From CALOBA01 sp942491465 (GTDB lineage: Bacteria; Pseudomonadota; Gammaproteobacteria; Chromatiales; Chromatiaceae): a DNA stretch of 59,192 bases. The translations under genes were made by a program, and so were the position numbers. The stretch is from contig CALOBA010000009.1 in the NCBI GenBank assembly GCA_942491465.1, positions 1-59,192 on the forward strand. The letters run 5' to 3'. Position 1 is the first letter of the stretch; each line of letters starts with the position of its first letter. Positions 30,201 to 38,337 of the stretch are shown here, in pieces. The notes beneath the pieces were generated by a model, which did not search any database, was not told where the DNA came from, and saw nothing but the letters and a program-made list of their open reading frames with translations.

Positions 30201-31609
30201 CCCTCGGCGACGACTTGGCCGCCCAGGGTGTCGACCTGCAGCCGCTTGATCCGGGTCTCCTGCTTGCTGCCGTCGCCGTCGATCGTCAGCGTCAGCGCCG
30301 GGATCTGCGCGCCGGCGGCCTCGGCGCCGAGCTGATACCGGAAGGCATCAAGGGTGCCGTCGACACGCAGGGAGCCCTTGGGCGATGCGGCGACGGCCTC
30401 CCCGGCCAGCGGCCAACGCAGCCCGGACCAGCCCGCGTCGAGCTGGAACGGGATGGCCGCATCGCCGGTGTCGGCGTGACCGGTCAGCTCCAGGGCCGCG
30501 CCGGAGCCGGCCTCGGTGAGCGCCAGCGATTGGATGATCAGCACCTGGTCGCGCCAATCCAGCGCCAGATCGGCGTTCAGCTCGCCCAGATCGGGCAGCT
30601 CGGAGCCCGCCGCGGCAGCGCCCCGGACCTTGCCGACGATGCTGGCCGCATCCAGGTCGCCGCGGCTTGTCAGCTCGGCGCTCAGATCGAGCGCCGGGGC
30701 ACCCGGGGCGATGGCCGGCAGGTCGATGCGACTCAGGTCCAGGCGGACATCCCAGGCGGGCTTGCTCAGGGCATCGCGGACGCTGCCCGCCAGCGTCAGG
30801 TCCAGGCTGCCGCCGATGCGATGATCGATCTTGAGCGCCTGCAGATCACCGGTGATCTGTCCGCTCCCGGTCAGGGCGAGCGCCGGCGGCTGCTCGAACG
30901 ACCAGTCCAGCGTCAGCTCGATCGGATAGTCGCCGCGCAGATAGGCCTGGCCGCGGATGTCGGCCCGGGCCACCGGCTGGGCCATCCGCAGCGAGACGGT
31001 GCGCAGCTCCACGCGCTCGCCCACGGCGGTGGCGGACAGCTCGGCGCGCTCCAGCCGAATCGCCGATGTGTCCGCTGCGCCCTGCAGGGCGAAGCTTAGG
31101 CGCTCCACCAGGATCTGGTCGATGTCGATGCCGATGGGCAGGCGGATCTGCGGCAGCTCGAAGGGCTCGGTGCTCGGCGCCTGCTCCGGCGAGGGCGCGG
31201 CGACGATGGCGATGTCGCGGGCGGCGAGGGTGCGCACCCGCACCGTCCAGCCCAGCAGCGCCGACGGGCTCCAGTCCAGATCCAGCGCCCCCACCGCCAC
31301 CTCCAGCGTCGGCAGCGTCAGCGACAGGTCGCGCAGGCTGAGCGCGCCGAGCACCCGCCCGTCCACCTGCCCGACCTCCAGCACGCCTGGCGCCAGATCC
31401 TCGGCCAGGCCGATCGCGGAGCGCAGCCCGGTCTGGGTGCCGAGCACGAAGCCGAGCAGGACCAGGATCAGGATCAGCAGCTGCACGAGGATGGCGACAA
31501 CGAGGCGCAGCGGCCCGCGAGGGGGCTTGCCGCGCGCGCGCCGCTTGGACGGTTGCGCCGGCGGCGTCTCCGCGACCGGATTGTCCACGACCACGTCGGC
31601 TTCGCTCAC
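27272..31609 (-). CDS. tamB: TamB, translocation and assembly module inner-membrane component
   Basis: The product is 1445 residues with a single N-terminal membrane anchor (LVVAILVQLLILILVLLGF), then a very long repetitive beta-rich region and the conserved C-terminal DUF490 domain (ending with LQTETGDSQGADIFFKFEN). TamB bridges the periplasm as a lipid-transfer or assembly groove with TamA. A GTG at 31609 preceded by GGGAGG five bases away is the best start; an ATG at 31645 with a poorer ribosome site would add 12 residues. The middle holds several internal repeats of about 75-80 residues (repeating VDTLGGQVVAEG / IDTLGGTVSAQG units). Confidence 0.93.
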   Translation of the reverse strand: MSEADVVVDNPVAETPPAQPSKRRARGKPPRGPLRLVVAILVQLLILILVLLGFVLGTQTGLRSAIGLAEDLAPGVLEVGQVDGRVLGALSLRDLSLTLPTLEVAVGALDLDWSPSALLGWTVRVRTLAARDIAIVAAPSPEQAPSTEPFELPQIRLPIGIDIDQILVERLSFALQGAADTSAIRLERAELSATAVGERVELRTVSLRMAQPVARADIRGQAYLRGDYPIELTLDWSFEQPPALALTGSGQITGDLQALKIDHRIGGSLDLTLAGSVRDALSKPAWDVRLDLSRIDLPAIAPGAPALDLSAELTSRGDLDAASIVGKVRGAAAAGSELPDLGELNADLALDWRDQVLIIQSLALTEAGSGAALELTGHADTGDAAIPFQLDAGWSGLRWPLAGEAVAASPKGSLRVDGTLDAFRYQLGAEAAGAQIPALTLTIDGDGSKQETRIKRLQVDTLGGQVVAEGRVAWSPALTWDLTLTAADIDPGRQWVGLDGRIGLQAKTDGGLDDGFDYQVGLDAALTAYPAATLAMNGTAGTETAHLEALTIDTLGGTVSAQGTVHWAGPPRWDLTLNGVGIDPGQHWAGLDGEVVLDLASKGGLADGFAFALGADARLAGIPPTTLRLSGTGDAESATTEVLEAQLLGGRIDGQATLGWAPSPRWDVALTLADLDPGKQVAAWPGRLGGRIASQGEITDAGPKATLRTQDLGGQLRGYPLRIVVDAGIDGQAVTLRTLTAASGSTKLQAGGSIDQRLDLRLTLTSPDLGTLAPEAKGSIDASGQVSGSLDAPRVRLKLNGRDLEVGGQGIEQIGGSADLGLGPGDAISARFDGSNLIVGSLRFETLGLSADGTVAAHRVSAEASGDQLDLRLALRGALADGGGYDGVLSTLAVDSELLGPWGLTRPAALAFGPDRLKLGPLCIGNGQGSGACIDAAQIAPGRIEAGLAMDRFDLAALGPLLPDLMALTGEVRAQGRFTIDGQTLSGSAQLRVPEGQIAVALADAPERIVFAGTRLDIKAGGDGINTELALPLEGIGGVDGQVALPGFRLGGGAGTAQRISGRLQLRLEDLTRLSVLAPQLTAIQGRIDGDLRIGGQLPSPRLDGRIAARGLGARVPLIGLVVSALDLDLNAAGETLTLAGEGDVGGGRLRLDGGGRLAASAPDLRLQIVGDKLKVADSKEYKAVVSLKVRVGVGAGGTAVDGEVAVRKALIKPREIPSGAVSPSADVVMEADAGGGGPPMSLNLLLRLGDDVRIDAFGLRALLSGELRVTQSPGGEILGNGQLDVTDGSYRLTLPGAVGLMTSVGRPLIIKQGIINYANTPIGNPGLVLSAQREGGDVTAGVRVVGTLRNAKLTFFSESDPDMTQAEITSYLVTGMPPRGGDGTDDRALSVGTYVAPKLFVEYESSLGDASDKVKVRYDLNNRIELQTETGDSQGADIFFKFEN

Positions 31610-31679
31610 AGACGCCTCCCGGCACCCGGGGGCGCCGCCTTGCATGGGGTGGATCTCACCGCCGGTGCGGCAAGGGCGA

Positions 31680-33470
31680 TCAAAGGTCCGGCCCGATCAA
31701 CAGGTGCAGCCGCACCCCGCCATGGGCCTTGGTCAGCTGGTAGGCGACGTCGAGCCGCACCGGACCTATCGGTGTCTGGTAGCGCAGACCGAGCCCGGCG
31801 CTCTGCTCCCAATTGGCCTCATACTCGGGGTCGAAGGCGTTGCCGAAGTCGGTGAATACGGCGACGCCCCAGTTGCCGAACAGGTTGCGCTCCAGCTCCA
31901 GGCTGCCCACCGCCATCATGCGCCCGCCTTGGTTGCGATTGGTGACCGGGTCGTCGGGGCCCAGCACCTCGAACTCCCAGCCGCGGATGCTGTTGTCGCC
32001 GCCGGCGTAGAAGCGCTCGCTGGCCGGCACGTCATCCAGGCTCGCAGCCCAGGTGGCGCCGAGGTCGGCGCGGCTGATCAGGCGCATCCGCTCACCCAGA
32101 GACTTGATCCACTTTACGTTGAGGCTGCCGCTGAGCCAGGAGGTGGGCGCCAGGCCCGAGGCCGTGCCCTGGAGCTTGGCCTTGACCCGGTAGCCGTTGC
32201 GGGTGTTGATCGGGTCATCCGCCTGCACCTTCGACAAGGCGATGTGCGGCACCAGGCCGTTGAAGGTGCCGCTGTCGCCGCCGCCGACCTCGTAGTCCTC
32301 GTAGCGGTAGTTGATGCCGATCTCGCGGCGCCAATCGCCGCGGATGACCGCGGAATGAACCGCCGCGACCTGGGCCACCGTGCCCTGGCGGCTCGCCGTA
32401 TCGTAGGCGTAGACCTCGGGCTGGATCAGCACATAGTCCTTCATCGGGTTGCCCACGGGCAGGCGGTACTTGAGCACCAGCGACTGCAGGCGCTCGGAGA
32501 TCAGCGTCTGCACCTCCAGCTTGTCACCCCCGGGGCCGAGGTAGCGGCGGCGGTAGTCGAAGCTGATCCGGGGTCCGACGTCGGTCCCATAGCCGATGCC
32601 GACCCGGTACTTGTTGGCCTTGTTGCGCTCGGCGATGACCTCGATCGGGACCTGGTTCGTCCCGTCCAACGCGTCCTTCATCGGGACGATCTCGACCTTG
32701 CTGAAGTACTCGGCGCCGAGCAGCCGGCTTTGCAGCGTGAGCAGCTTGTCCGGGTCGTAGAGGTCGCCGGGGGAGAACGGGACGAAGCGCTGCAGGAAGG
32801 CGTCGGAGAGCAGGTCCTGCTTGAAGCGGACCTTGCCGAAATAGAACCGCGGCCCGGTGTCCACATGGAACTGGATCACCGCGTTGTAGGCCACCGGGTC
32901 GATGAGGACCTGGTGGCGGGTCAGCGCGGCGTTCAGGTAGCCGCGCTGCGAGGCGATGGTGGCGATCTTGTTCTTGGCCGCCTCGTAGTCCGCATGCAGC
33001 AGCACGTCACCGACCTGCATCGGGAAGGTCTTCGGGAAGCTGGAGTCCTCGGCGCCGGCACCGACGATGGCGTAGTCCACCTCGGCGATCTTCACCGGGT
33101 CGCCGGGCTTGACGGCGTAGCGGGCGATCCAGCTCCCGCCCGCCTCCGCCGGCTCGGTCAGGCTGTCGGCGACCTCGACGCGATAGTAGCCGAAGGGGGC
33201 CAGGGCATCGCGGATCTGGTCCGGTGCCTGGCGATGCAGCGCCAGCAGGCGCAGCGGCGGCAGGTCGTCGCCGCGCTCCTGATAGATGCCGAGCAGCGCC
33301 AGGACGTTCTGCTCCTCGGCCCCGTCCACCCCGGTCACCTCGACCTTCAACCGCACCGCCCAGGCCGGCGCGGCGAGCAGCAGCAGCAGCAGCAGCAGAA
33401 TGCCCGAGCAACGCCGATGGTCGGCGCGGGGTCGGGCGCGGCTGCAATGGTGCGGGCAGGCGATAGGCAT
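31680..33470 (-). CDS. tamA: TamA, outer-membrane BamA-family protein
   Basis: From the ATG at 33470 the product has 596 residues: a signal peptide (hydrophobic core ILLLLLLLLAAPAWA), three POTRA-like repeats to about residue 280, and a 16-strand barrel. The barrel carries the family motif RFYAGGDNSIRGWEFE and ends in FDVAYQL-like strands (RLDVAYQLTKAHGGVRLHLL). It pairs with TamB, whose gene starts 70 bases downstream. The upstream part of the open frame has only a TTG. The 496-base stretch 33471-33966 shows no further gene. Confidence 0.93.
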   Translation of the reverse strand: MPIACPHHCSRARPRADHRRCSGILLLLLLLLAAPAWAVRLKVEVTGVDGAEEQNVLALLGIYQERGDDLPPLRLLALHRQAPDQIRDALAPFGYYRVEVADSLTEPAEAGGSWIARYAVKPGDPVKIAEVDYAIVGAGAEDSSFPKTFPMQVGDVLLHADYEAAKNKIATIASQRGYLNAALTRHQVLIDPVAYNAVIQFHVDTGPRFYFGKVRFKQDLLSDAFLQRFVPFSPGDLYDPDKLLTLQSRLLGAEYFSKVEIVPMKDALDGTNQVPIEVIAERNKANKYRVGIGYGTDVGPRISFDYRRRYLGPGGDKLEVQTLISERLQSLVLKYRLPVGNPMKDYVLIQPEVYAYDTASRQGTVAQVAAVHSAVIRGDWRREIGINYRYEDYEVGGGDSGTFNGLVPHIALSKVQADDPINTRNGYRVKAKLQGTASGLAPTSWLSGSLNVKWIKSLGERMRLISRADLGATWAASLDDVPASERFYAGGDNSIRGWEFEVLGPDDPVTNRNQGGRMMAVGSLELERNLFGNWGVAVFTDFGNAFDPEYEANWEQSAGLGLRYQTPIGPVRLDVAYQLTKAHGGVRLHLLIGPDL

Positions 33471-33966
33471 GGATGGCGTGGGCGGGACAGCGTGCGGACG
33501 CAACCCCGCGGAGGCGCGTCAGCCGGTCGGTGGCAAGGTCAAAAATGGTACAGCGCGTTGAGTATACGCGACAACTGAAAGCGCTTCACGCCACAGCTTG
33601 GATGGGTGGTGCCTTTTTGCTACAACCGCCGCCGCTGGCCGCAGCGCTCCGCCTTGCCCTGCGGGGGGTTCCTGCTGCGGCACGCAGCGCAGACGAGCCC
33701 ACGGTCGCTGCGGTTTCGGTCGTTGGCCGCTCTTGGCCGATGCGCGACCCGGGCAAGATTCGGAGCAGACCCCAACCCGGCGCAGCCGGAACCAACGAGG
33801 GGGCCGTGCTCCCGGAAAACCTCAACTTCCCCTCACATTGCCTCCCCTGTTCACCCACTTTGGGGTCGTAGACTTTTCGGTGTACCGCGACCCGCACCTC
33901 GCATCCGCGCGCGCGGGTCGGTACGCCCACAGTCATCACATTCACGCGATCCCGGGAGTCCTAGTC

Positions 33967-34620
33967 ATGCTCAACAAGACACTCATCTCCGCGGCCGTCA
34001 GTCTGGCGCTGATCGGAGGCACCTTGGGCGGCACCGAGGCCTTCGCCCGCGGTCCCGGCGGCCATGGCGGTCCCGGCGGTCCCGGCGCCGCCGGGGGCCC
34101 CGGCGGCAGTGCTGCACCGACACAACACCTCACCCTGCTGGATCGACTGGACACCGACGGCGACGGAGTCCTGATCCTGGAGGAGTTCACCGTCGGCACC
34201 TCGGACAAGGCCGAGCGGGAGTTCCAGCGCAAGGATACCGATGCCGATGCCCTGTTGTCCCTGGAGGAATTCAGTGCGCCGCCCCCTCGCGGCCCGCATC
34301 CCGGCGCGGATGACATCGACGAAGACGCGCTGGAACGCTGCATGGAAGCAGCCCTTGGCTACGAACTGCCGGAGCGCCCGGACCCCGCCGACGCCTTCGC
34401 CAACGCCGACATCAACCTCGATGACGCGGTGGACTTGGACGAGTTCCTGCTGGACGCGACCCTGCGTGCCGAAGAGCGCTTCGGGCTGATCGACACAAAC
34501 GCGGATGGCGCCCTCAGCGGTGACGAACTGGAGGCCTTCGGGCAAGAGAGACAAGAGGCCCGAGAAGCGCATCGCACCTGCGTCGAAGAGCAATTGGCCG
34601 CGGAAGACATTCTGGATTGA
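33967..34620 (+). CDS. exported EF-hand protein
   Basis: The 217-residue product starts with a signal peptide (MLNKTLISAAVSLALIGGTL, cleavage probably after EAFA). A Gly/Pro/His-rich linker (GPGGHGGPGGPGAAGG) follows. Four EF-hand-like loops come next: DTDGDGVLILEEF, DTDADALLSLEEF, NADINLDDAVDLDEF and DTNADGALSGDEL. It is probably a periplasmic calcium-binding protein. The open frame extends upstream to 33598, but that part lacks a signal peptide and the ATG at 33967 fits an exported protein. Function beyond Ca2+ binding is unknown. Confidence 0.85.
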   Translation: MLNKTLISAAVSLALIGGTLGGTEAFARGPGGHGGPGGPGAAGGPGGSAAPTQHLTLLDRLDTDGDGVLILEEFTVGTSDKAEREFQRKDTDADALLSLEEFSAPPPRGPHPGADDIDEDALERCMEAALGYELPERPDPADAFANADINLDDAVDLDEFLLDATLRAEERFGLIDTNADGALSGDELEAFGQERQEAREAHRTCVEEQLAAEDILD

Positions 34621-34689
34621 GCCGGAGCTGATCTCTACGACGGCCACGGAAGGATGAAATCGCCGAACGAGGGGCCTGGCCGCGATCGC

Positions 34690-34727
34690 CCGTTGCCGCG
34701 CCGGAGCGCAGTTCCGGAGCGGCAACG
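34690..34727. repeat. strong hairpin downstream of the EF-hand gene
   Basis: CCGTTGCCGC and GCGGCAACGG form a stem with further inner pairing (CCGGA/TCCGG), starting about 70 bases after the EF-hand stop. There is no T-run, so it may slow transcription or stabilise a transcript rather than act as a classic terminator. Confidence 0.55.
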
Positions 34728-34785
34728 GCCGGCCGGAACATGTCAATGTATCTGAGACCTTCCCCCAGGCCGACCCCGACCCCGA

Positions 34786-34874
34786 TGCCGTTAAGTTAAG
34801 CCGTGGGAGCGGCTTCCAGCCGCGACGCTCTGCGCGCGGGCCGAGTCGCGGCTTGAAGCCGCTCCCACAAAGCG
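34786..34874. mobile_element. MITE (REP-bearing), copy 2, right end missing
   Basis: It begins TGCCGTTAAGTTAAGCCG and carries the same GTGGGAGCGGCTTCCAGCCG hairpin as copy 1, ending GCTCCCACAAAGCG. The right terminal part present in the other copies is absent. It lies between the convergent EF-hand and methyltransferase genes. Confidence 0.7.
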
Positions 34875-34903
34875 TTGCAATTCGGGACTTCCGCATCGAT
34901 GCC

Positions 34904-35737
34904 CTAGCGGGCGCCGAGGAGTATCGGCTCGTCTTGGCGGGCGTCGAGCCAGACCGATATTTCCATGCCGTCGGGATGCGCTTCGTGGTACTCCAGGCGG
35001 CATTCGACGTAGTGGGACCGGTAGCGGCTGTACAGATTGGTGCGTACGTACCTGAGATATGAACGGGCATCGAAAAGCGGCCCCACATTGTCGGCGACCA
35101 CCTTGCTGCCGGGCTTGAGGAGGCCCTGTTCTTCGATCCGCCATAGATCGACCAGATACTCCTCCTTGCAGTGGTCCATGAGTACCAGGTCGAACGTACC
35201 GGTCAGCGTCGGGATGATTTCGCTGCTCTCTCCCACCACGATATGCACCTGATCGGCCACCCCCGCAAATCGGCAGATGGCGCCGGCGACCTTTGCGTGT
35301 CGCGGGTTGGCCTCGATGGAAACGACCTGCCCGCCTCCGCGGAGCAGACGCGCCATGCGGACGGCGGAATAGCCGCAGTAGGTCCCAAGCTCGAGCACCG
35401 TTGCCCGCAGGGGGAGCTGGGCCACGAGCGCATCGAGGATGCGCCCTTTTTCGTCTCCCAGATTCATCATGAAGCGTTGCTCACGCGCGAAGCGATCCAG
35501 GGCGCGCAGGACGGAGTCGGCGTCTCCCTCGATGGCATGTGCACGCACGTAGTCCAAGGCTGCCCGCTCCCGACGGGGTCGTGCGCCAAGCATGGCCCAT
35601 GCCGAGCGGCCCAACTCGCGAAAGATCGCGCCGATCAGGCCGAGGCGTCTCGGGATTGGCCGGCTGACATTAAACAGCATGGTCGCGACGCTGAGGGCGA
35701 GCGCGGTGATGGTCTGGTTCATGTGTGGGGGCTTCAT
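34904..35737 (-). CDS. catechol O-methyltransferase-like enzyme with N-terminal membrane segment
   Basis: The 277-residue protein resembles animal COMT closely in its core: VLELGTYCGYSAVRMARLL (114-132) is the SAM-binding motif. MDHCKEEY gives Asp188 and Lys191, and ADNV gives Asp216-Asn217, equivalent to the Mg2+ and catalytic residues of COMT. LEYHE supplies the acidic residue (Glu249) that contacts the catechol hydroxyl. The first 25 residues form a hydrophobic segment, like membrane-bound COMT. It would methylate a catechol-like hydroxyl with SAM; the substrate is unknown. An alternative start is the ATG at 35722. Confidence 0.83.
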   Translation of the reverse strand: MKPPHMNQTITALALSVATMLFNVSRPIPRRLGLIGAIFRELGRSAWAMLGARPRRERAALDYVRAHAIEGDADSVLRALDRFAREQRFMMNLGDEKGRILDALVAQLPLRATVLELGTYCGYSAVRMARLLRGGGQVVSIEANPRHAKVAGAICRFAGVADQVHIVVGESSEIIPTLTGTFDLVLMDHCKEEYLVDLWRIEEQGLLKPGSKVVADNVGPLFDARSYLRYVRTNLYSRYRSHYVECRLEYHEAHPDGMEISVWLDARQDEPILLGAR

Positions 35738-35768
35738 TCATTGTGGCTTTGGTCAGGGGTCCAGGTCT

Positions 35769-36526
35769 CATGCATCCGCCCCGGGGCGCACGCGTAAGGT
35801 CTGGGGCGGCAACCTACGGCGGGTCGGGGGCGGGACGCCCCCGCTCCGGGGACTGGGAGCAGCGGCGTCTCGCCGCTGTTTGGCCGCGGCGGCAGCCTGC
35901 GGCGGGTCGGGGGCGGGACGCCCCCGCTCCGGGGACTGGGAGCAGCGGCGTCTCGCCGCTGATCGGCCGCGGCGGCAGCCTGCGGCGGGTCGGGGGCGGG
36001 ACGCCCCCGCTCCGGGGACTGGGAGCAGCGGCGTCTCGCCGCTGATCGGCCGCGGCGGCAGCCTGCGGCGGGTCGGGGGCGGGACGCCCCCGCTCCGGGG
36101 ACTGGGAGCAGCGGCGTCTCGCCGCTGATCGGCCGCGGCGACAGCCTGCGGCGGCTCGGGGGCGGGACGCCCCCGCTCCGGGGACTGGGAGCAGCGGCGT
36201 CTCGCCGCTGTTTGGCCGCGGCGGCAGCCTGCGGCGGGTCGGGGGCGGGACGCCCCCGCTCCGGGGACTGGGAGCAGCGGCGTCTCGCCGCTGTTTGGCC
36301 GCGGCGGCAGCCTGCGGCGGGTCGGGGGCGGGACGCCCCCGCTCCGGGGACTGGGAGCAGCGGCGTCTCGCCGCTGTTTGGCCGCGGCGGCGGCCTGCGG
36401 CGGCTCGGGGGCGAGACGCCCCCGCTCCGGGGACTGGGAGCAGCGGCGTCTCGCCGCTGTTTGGCCGCGGCGGCAGCCTGCGGCGGGTCGGGGGCGGGAC
36501 GCCCCCGCTCCAGGGAATGGGAGGTT
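35769..36526. repeat. 83-bp tandem repeat array, nine units
   Basis: The marker GGGGACTGGGAGC recurs with its GACT at 35851, 35934, 36017, 36100, 36183, 36266, 36349 and 36432, and a diverged form at 36515, each exactly 83 bases apart. Each unit has two perfect hairpin cores, GGGGCGGGACGCCCC and GCGGCGTCTCGCCGC. Units differ by few bases. 83 is not a multiple of three, so coding is unlikely; the open frames across it are an effect of GC content. It fills the space between the methyltransferase gene start and the flavoprotein gene end. Confidence 0.96.
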
Positions 36527-36552
36527 GGGTGCAGTGAGACGGACTCACCGGG

Positions 36553-38337
36553 CTAACCCGGCCAACGGTCGAACGGTTGCTTCTCCAACCGCATCCGCCC
36601 GTCGGCGTCCTGGTGGATGTTGATCCACGCCTGCCAGTTCTCGTCATCCGGTTCCGGGTAGTCGAGCCGGAAATGACTGCAGCGGCTCTCCTTGCGCATG
36701 AGCGATGCCCGCAGCTTCATCTCGGCGCTGACGATCATGTTCGCGGTCTCGTGGGCCAGCCTGAGCTCGTGCAGGTCACCGGCGCGGAGCATCGGCATGT
36801 GGTGATCCCTGAGTTCTTCGACATAGGCCAGCGCCGCGTTGAGCATGGCCTCCTTTTTGATGTAGAGCACGAAGTTCGGGATCATGACCCCCTGCAGGGT
36901 CTGTGTGACCCAGGCCGGGCTGTAGCCTGCCTCGCGGCGCAGCGGCGCCAGCATCTCGTCCTCCACCTGCGCCAGCCTGTGCGCAGGTATGGCAGGCATC
37001 TGCACGGCACGGCTGTAGTCCGCGGCGGCCTCGCCGGCGACGGCCCCCTGCACCGCGGAGCCGGCCAGGGAGGAGCCGATTTGGGTGTAGATGGCCCCGG
37101 CCATGTAGGACCCGAGGGCGTCGCCGGCCGCATAGAGCCCCGGGACGTTGGACTCGCAGCGGTCGTTGATCGGCACCAGACCCTCGGACTTGTGGATCGC
37201 CATGCCGGCCGAAGAGCCGCCCACCGGCACGCCCCCCATCCCGGGCGGACCATGGTCGCCATCGGGCCTGCCGCCGGGTCCGCCGCCCGCCCCCGGAGGC
37301 GGCGGACGATGATCGGGGCCACCGGCCAGTCGATGCCCGCCGGGCGGTGGCGGCGGCGGTCCGTGCGGGCCATCGAAGCCCGCTGGCCGATGGGGACCTC
37401 CCTGGAGGTTCCCTATCATCCTGTCCGGCGGGCCCGGCGGCAGGGGTGTGCCGTTGGTGTGGGCCATGTAGTTCATCTCCACGCCCAGGTCGTGGCGGAT
37501 GCCCACACCGGTCACGCCCGGCTTGCGCTCGAACATGCCGTGCCAGCCGTCGAAGCAGGCGGCGGGGTGCTCCGCCTGGCCCGGATGACCGTCGTTCCAT
37601 TCCTTGCCGGTGACCCTTGCGCCGACCCGATAGGCCATGACGGTGCCGTCGTGGGTCAGGTCGCAGATCGGGAATCCGTTGGGCTTGAAGCCGCCGGCAC
37701 CGGTGCAGAGGATGACGCTCTTGGCGGACACCGCGATCAGTTGTCCGTCGTCCAGCCTGAAGCCTGCGGCACCGGCGATGCGGCCCTCGTGCTCGATCAG
37801 ATGGGTGACCATGACCCGCTCCATCAACGGGATCCCGCGCGCCTCCATCGGCCGCGAGAAGGCCTTGTTGTAGAGCGGTGAGTCGAAGAAGCCCCATGCG
37901 CGCAGCTCCGCGACCCTGGCCGCGGACTGCTCGGCCATCTGCCGCGTGTAGACCGGGTTGTTGGTGCCCAACGCGGAGCGAGACACCTCGGCCACGAAGG
38001 CGTCGAGGGACATCCCCGATGCGCGCGCATCGAACGCGAAGATGCCCTTGGCGAACGGCGTCTGTCCCGAAGCGCCGAGCCGTCCCTTGGACAGGACCAG
38101 CACCCGCGCGCCGGCGTCATGCGCCTTGACCGCCGCGAACAGCCCGGCCATGCCGCCGCCGATCACGAGCACGTCGGTCCGGGGGGTTGTTCTGTCCAGG
38201 TCATCGGGATCGACGGCAGCGTGGTTCTCGCCCCAGCCCGGGACCATGCCCACGGCCGCGAGTGTCGCCGCCGCGCCGCCGGCCAGGGTCAAGAAGTGCC
38301 GGCGGGACATGCCGTTGTTGTCATGCGGATCGTTCAT
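36553..38337 (-). CDS. Tat-exported FAD-dependent fumarate-reductase-family flavoprotein
   Basis: The 594-residue product has a twin-arginine signal (MSRRHFLTLAGGAAATLAAV, residues 10-29), so it is probably folded with FAD before export. The FAD-binding motif VLVIGGGMAGLFAA is at residues 57-70, and the second FAD contact is GLYAAGDALGS (400-410). The usual capping domain begins (KEWNDGHP) but is interrupted at about 298-368 by a Pro/Gly/His-rich stretch. The C-terminal helical domain of SdhA/FrdA/AprA relatives is present. The ATG at 38337 follows GAGGTG; an ATG seven codons upstream is less likely. It overlaps the membrane-protein gene end by 17 bases, so the three genes form one operon. 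Confidence 0.82.
   Translation of the reverse strand: MNDPHDNNGMSRRHFLTLAGGAAATLAAVGMVPGWGENHAAVDPDDLDRTTPRTDVLVIGGGMAGLFAAVKAHDAGARVLVLSKGRLGASGQTPFAKGIFAFDARASGMSLDAFVAEVSRSALGTNNPVYTRQMAEQSAARVAELRAWGFFDSPLYNKAFSRPMEARGIPLMERVMVTHLIEHEGRIAGAAGFRLDDGQLIAVSAKSVILCTGAGGFKPNGFPICDLTHDGTVMAYRVGARVTGKEWNDGHPGQAEHPAACFDGWHGMFERKPGVTGVGIRHDLGVEMNYMAHTNGTPLPPGPPDRMIGNLQGGPHRPAGFDGPHGPPPPPPGGHRLAGGPDHRPPPPGAGGGPGGRPDGDHGPPGMGGVPVGGSSAGMAIHKSEGLVPINDRCESNVPGLYAAGDALGSYMAGAIYTQIGSSLAGSAVQGAVAGEAAADYSRAVQMPAIPAHRLAQVEDEMLAPLRREAGYSPAWVTQTLQGVMIPNFVLYIKKEAMLNAALAYVEELRDHHMPMLRAGDLHELRLAHETANMIVSAEMKLRASLMRKESRCSHFRLDYPEPDDENWQAWINIHQDADGRMRLEKQPFDRWPG

Noticed and set aside
27761..31099. A 1112-codon open frame antisense to tamB
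   Set aside because: GC-rich codon bias of tamB keeps the opposite strand open; the translation is rich in Gln/Arg/Ala/Gly without domain structure.
35769..36526. CRISPR array
   Set aside because: Units are joined head to tail without unique spacers, and no cas gene is present.
35814..36647. Open frames across the 83-bp array encoding repeated Pro/Gly/Arg peptides
   Set aside because: Unit length is not a multiple of three, all frames look alike, and no start site or family match is seen.
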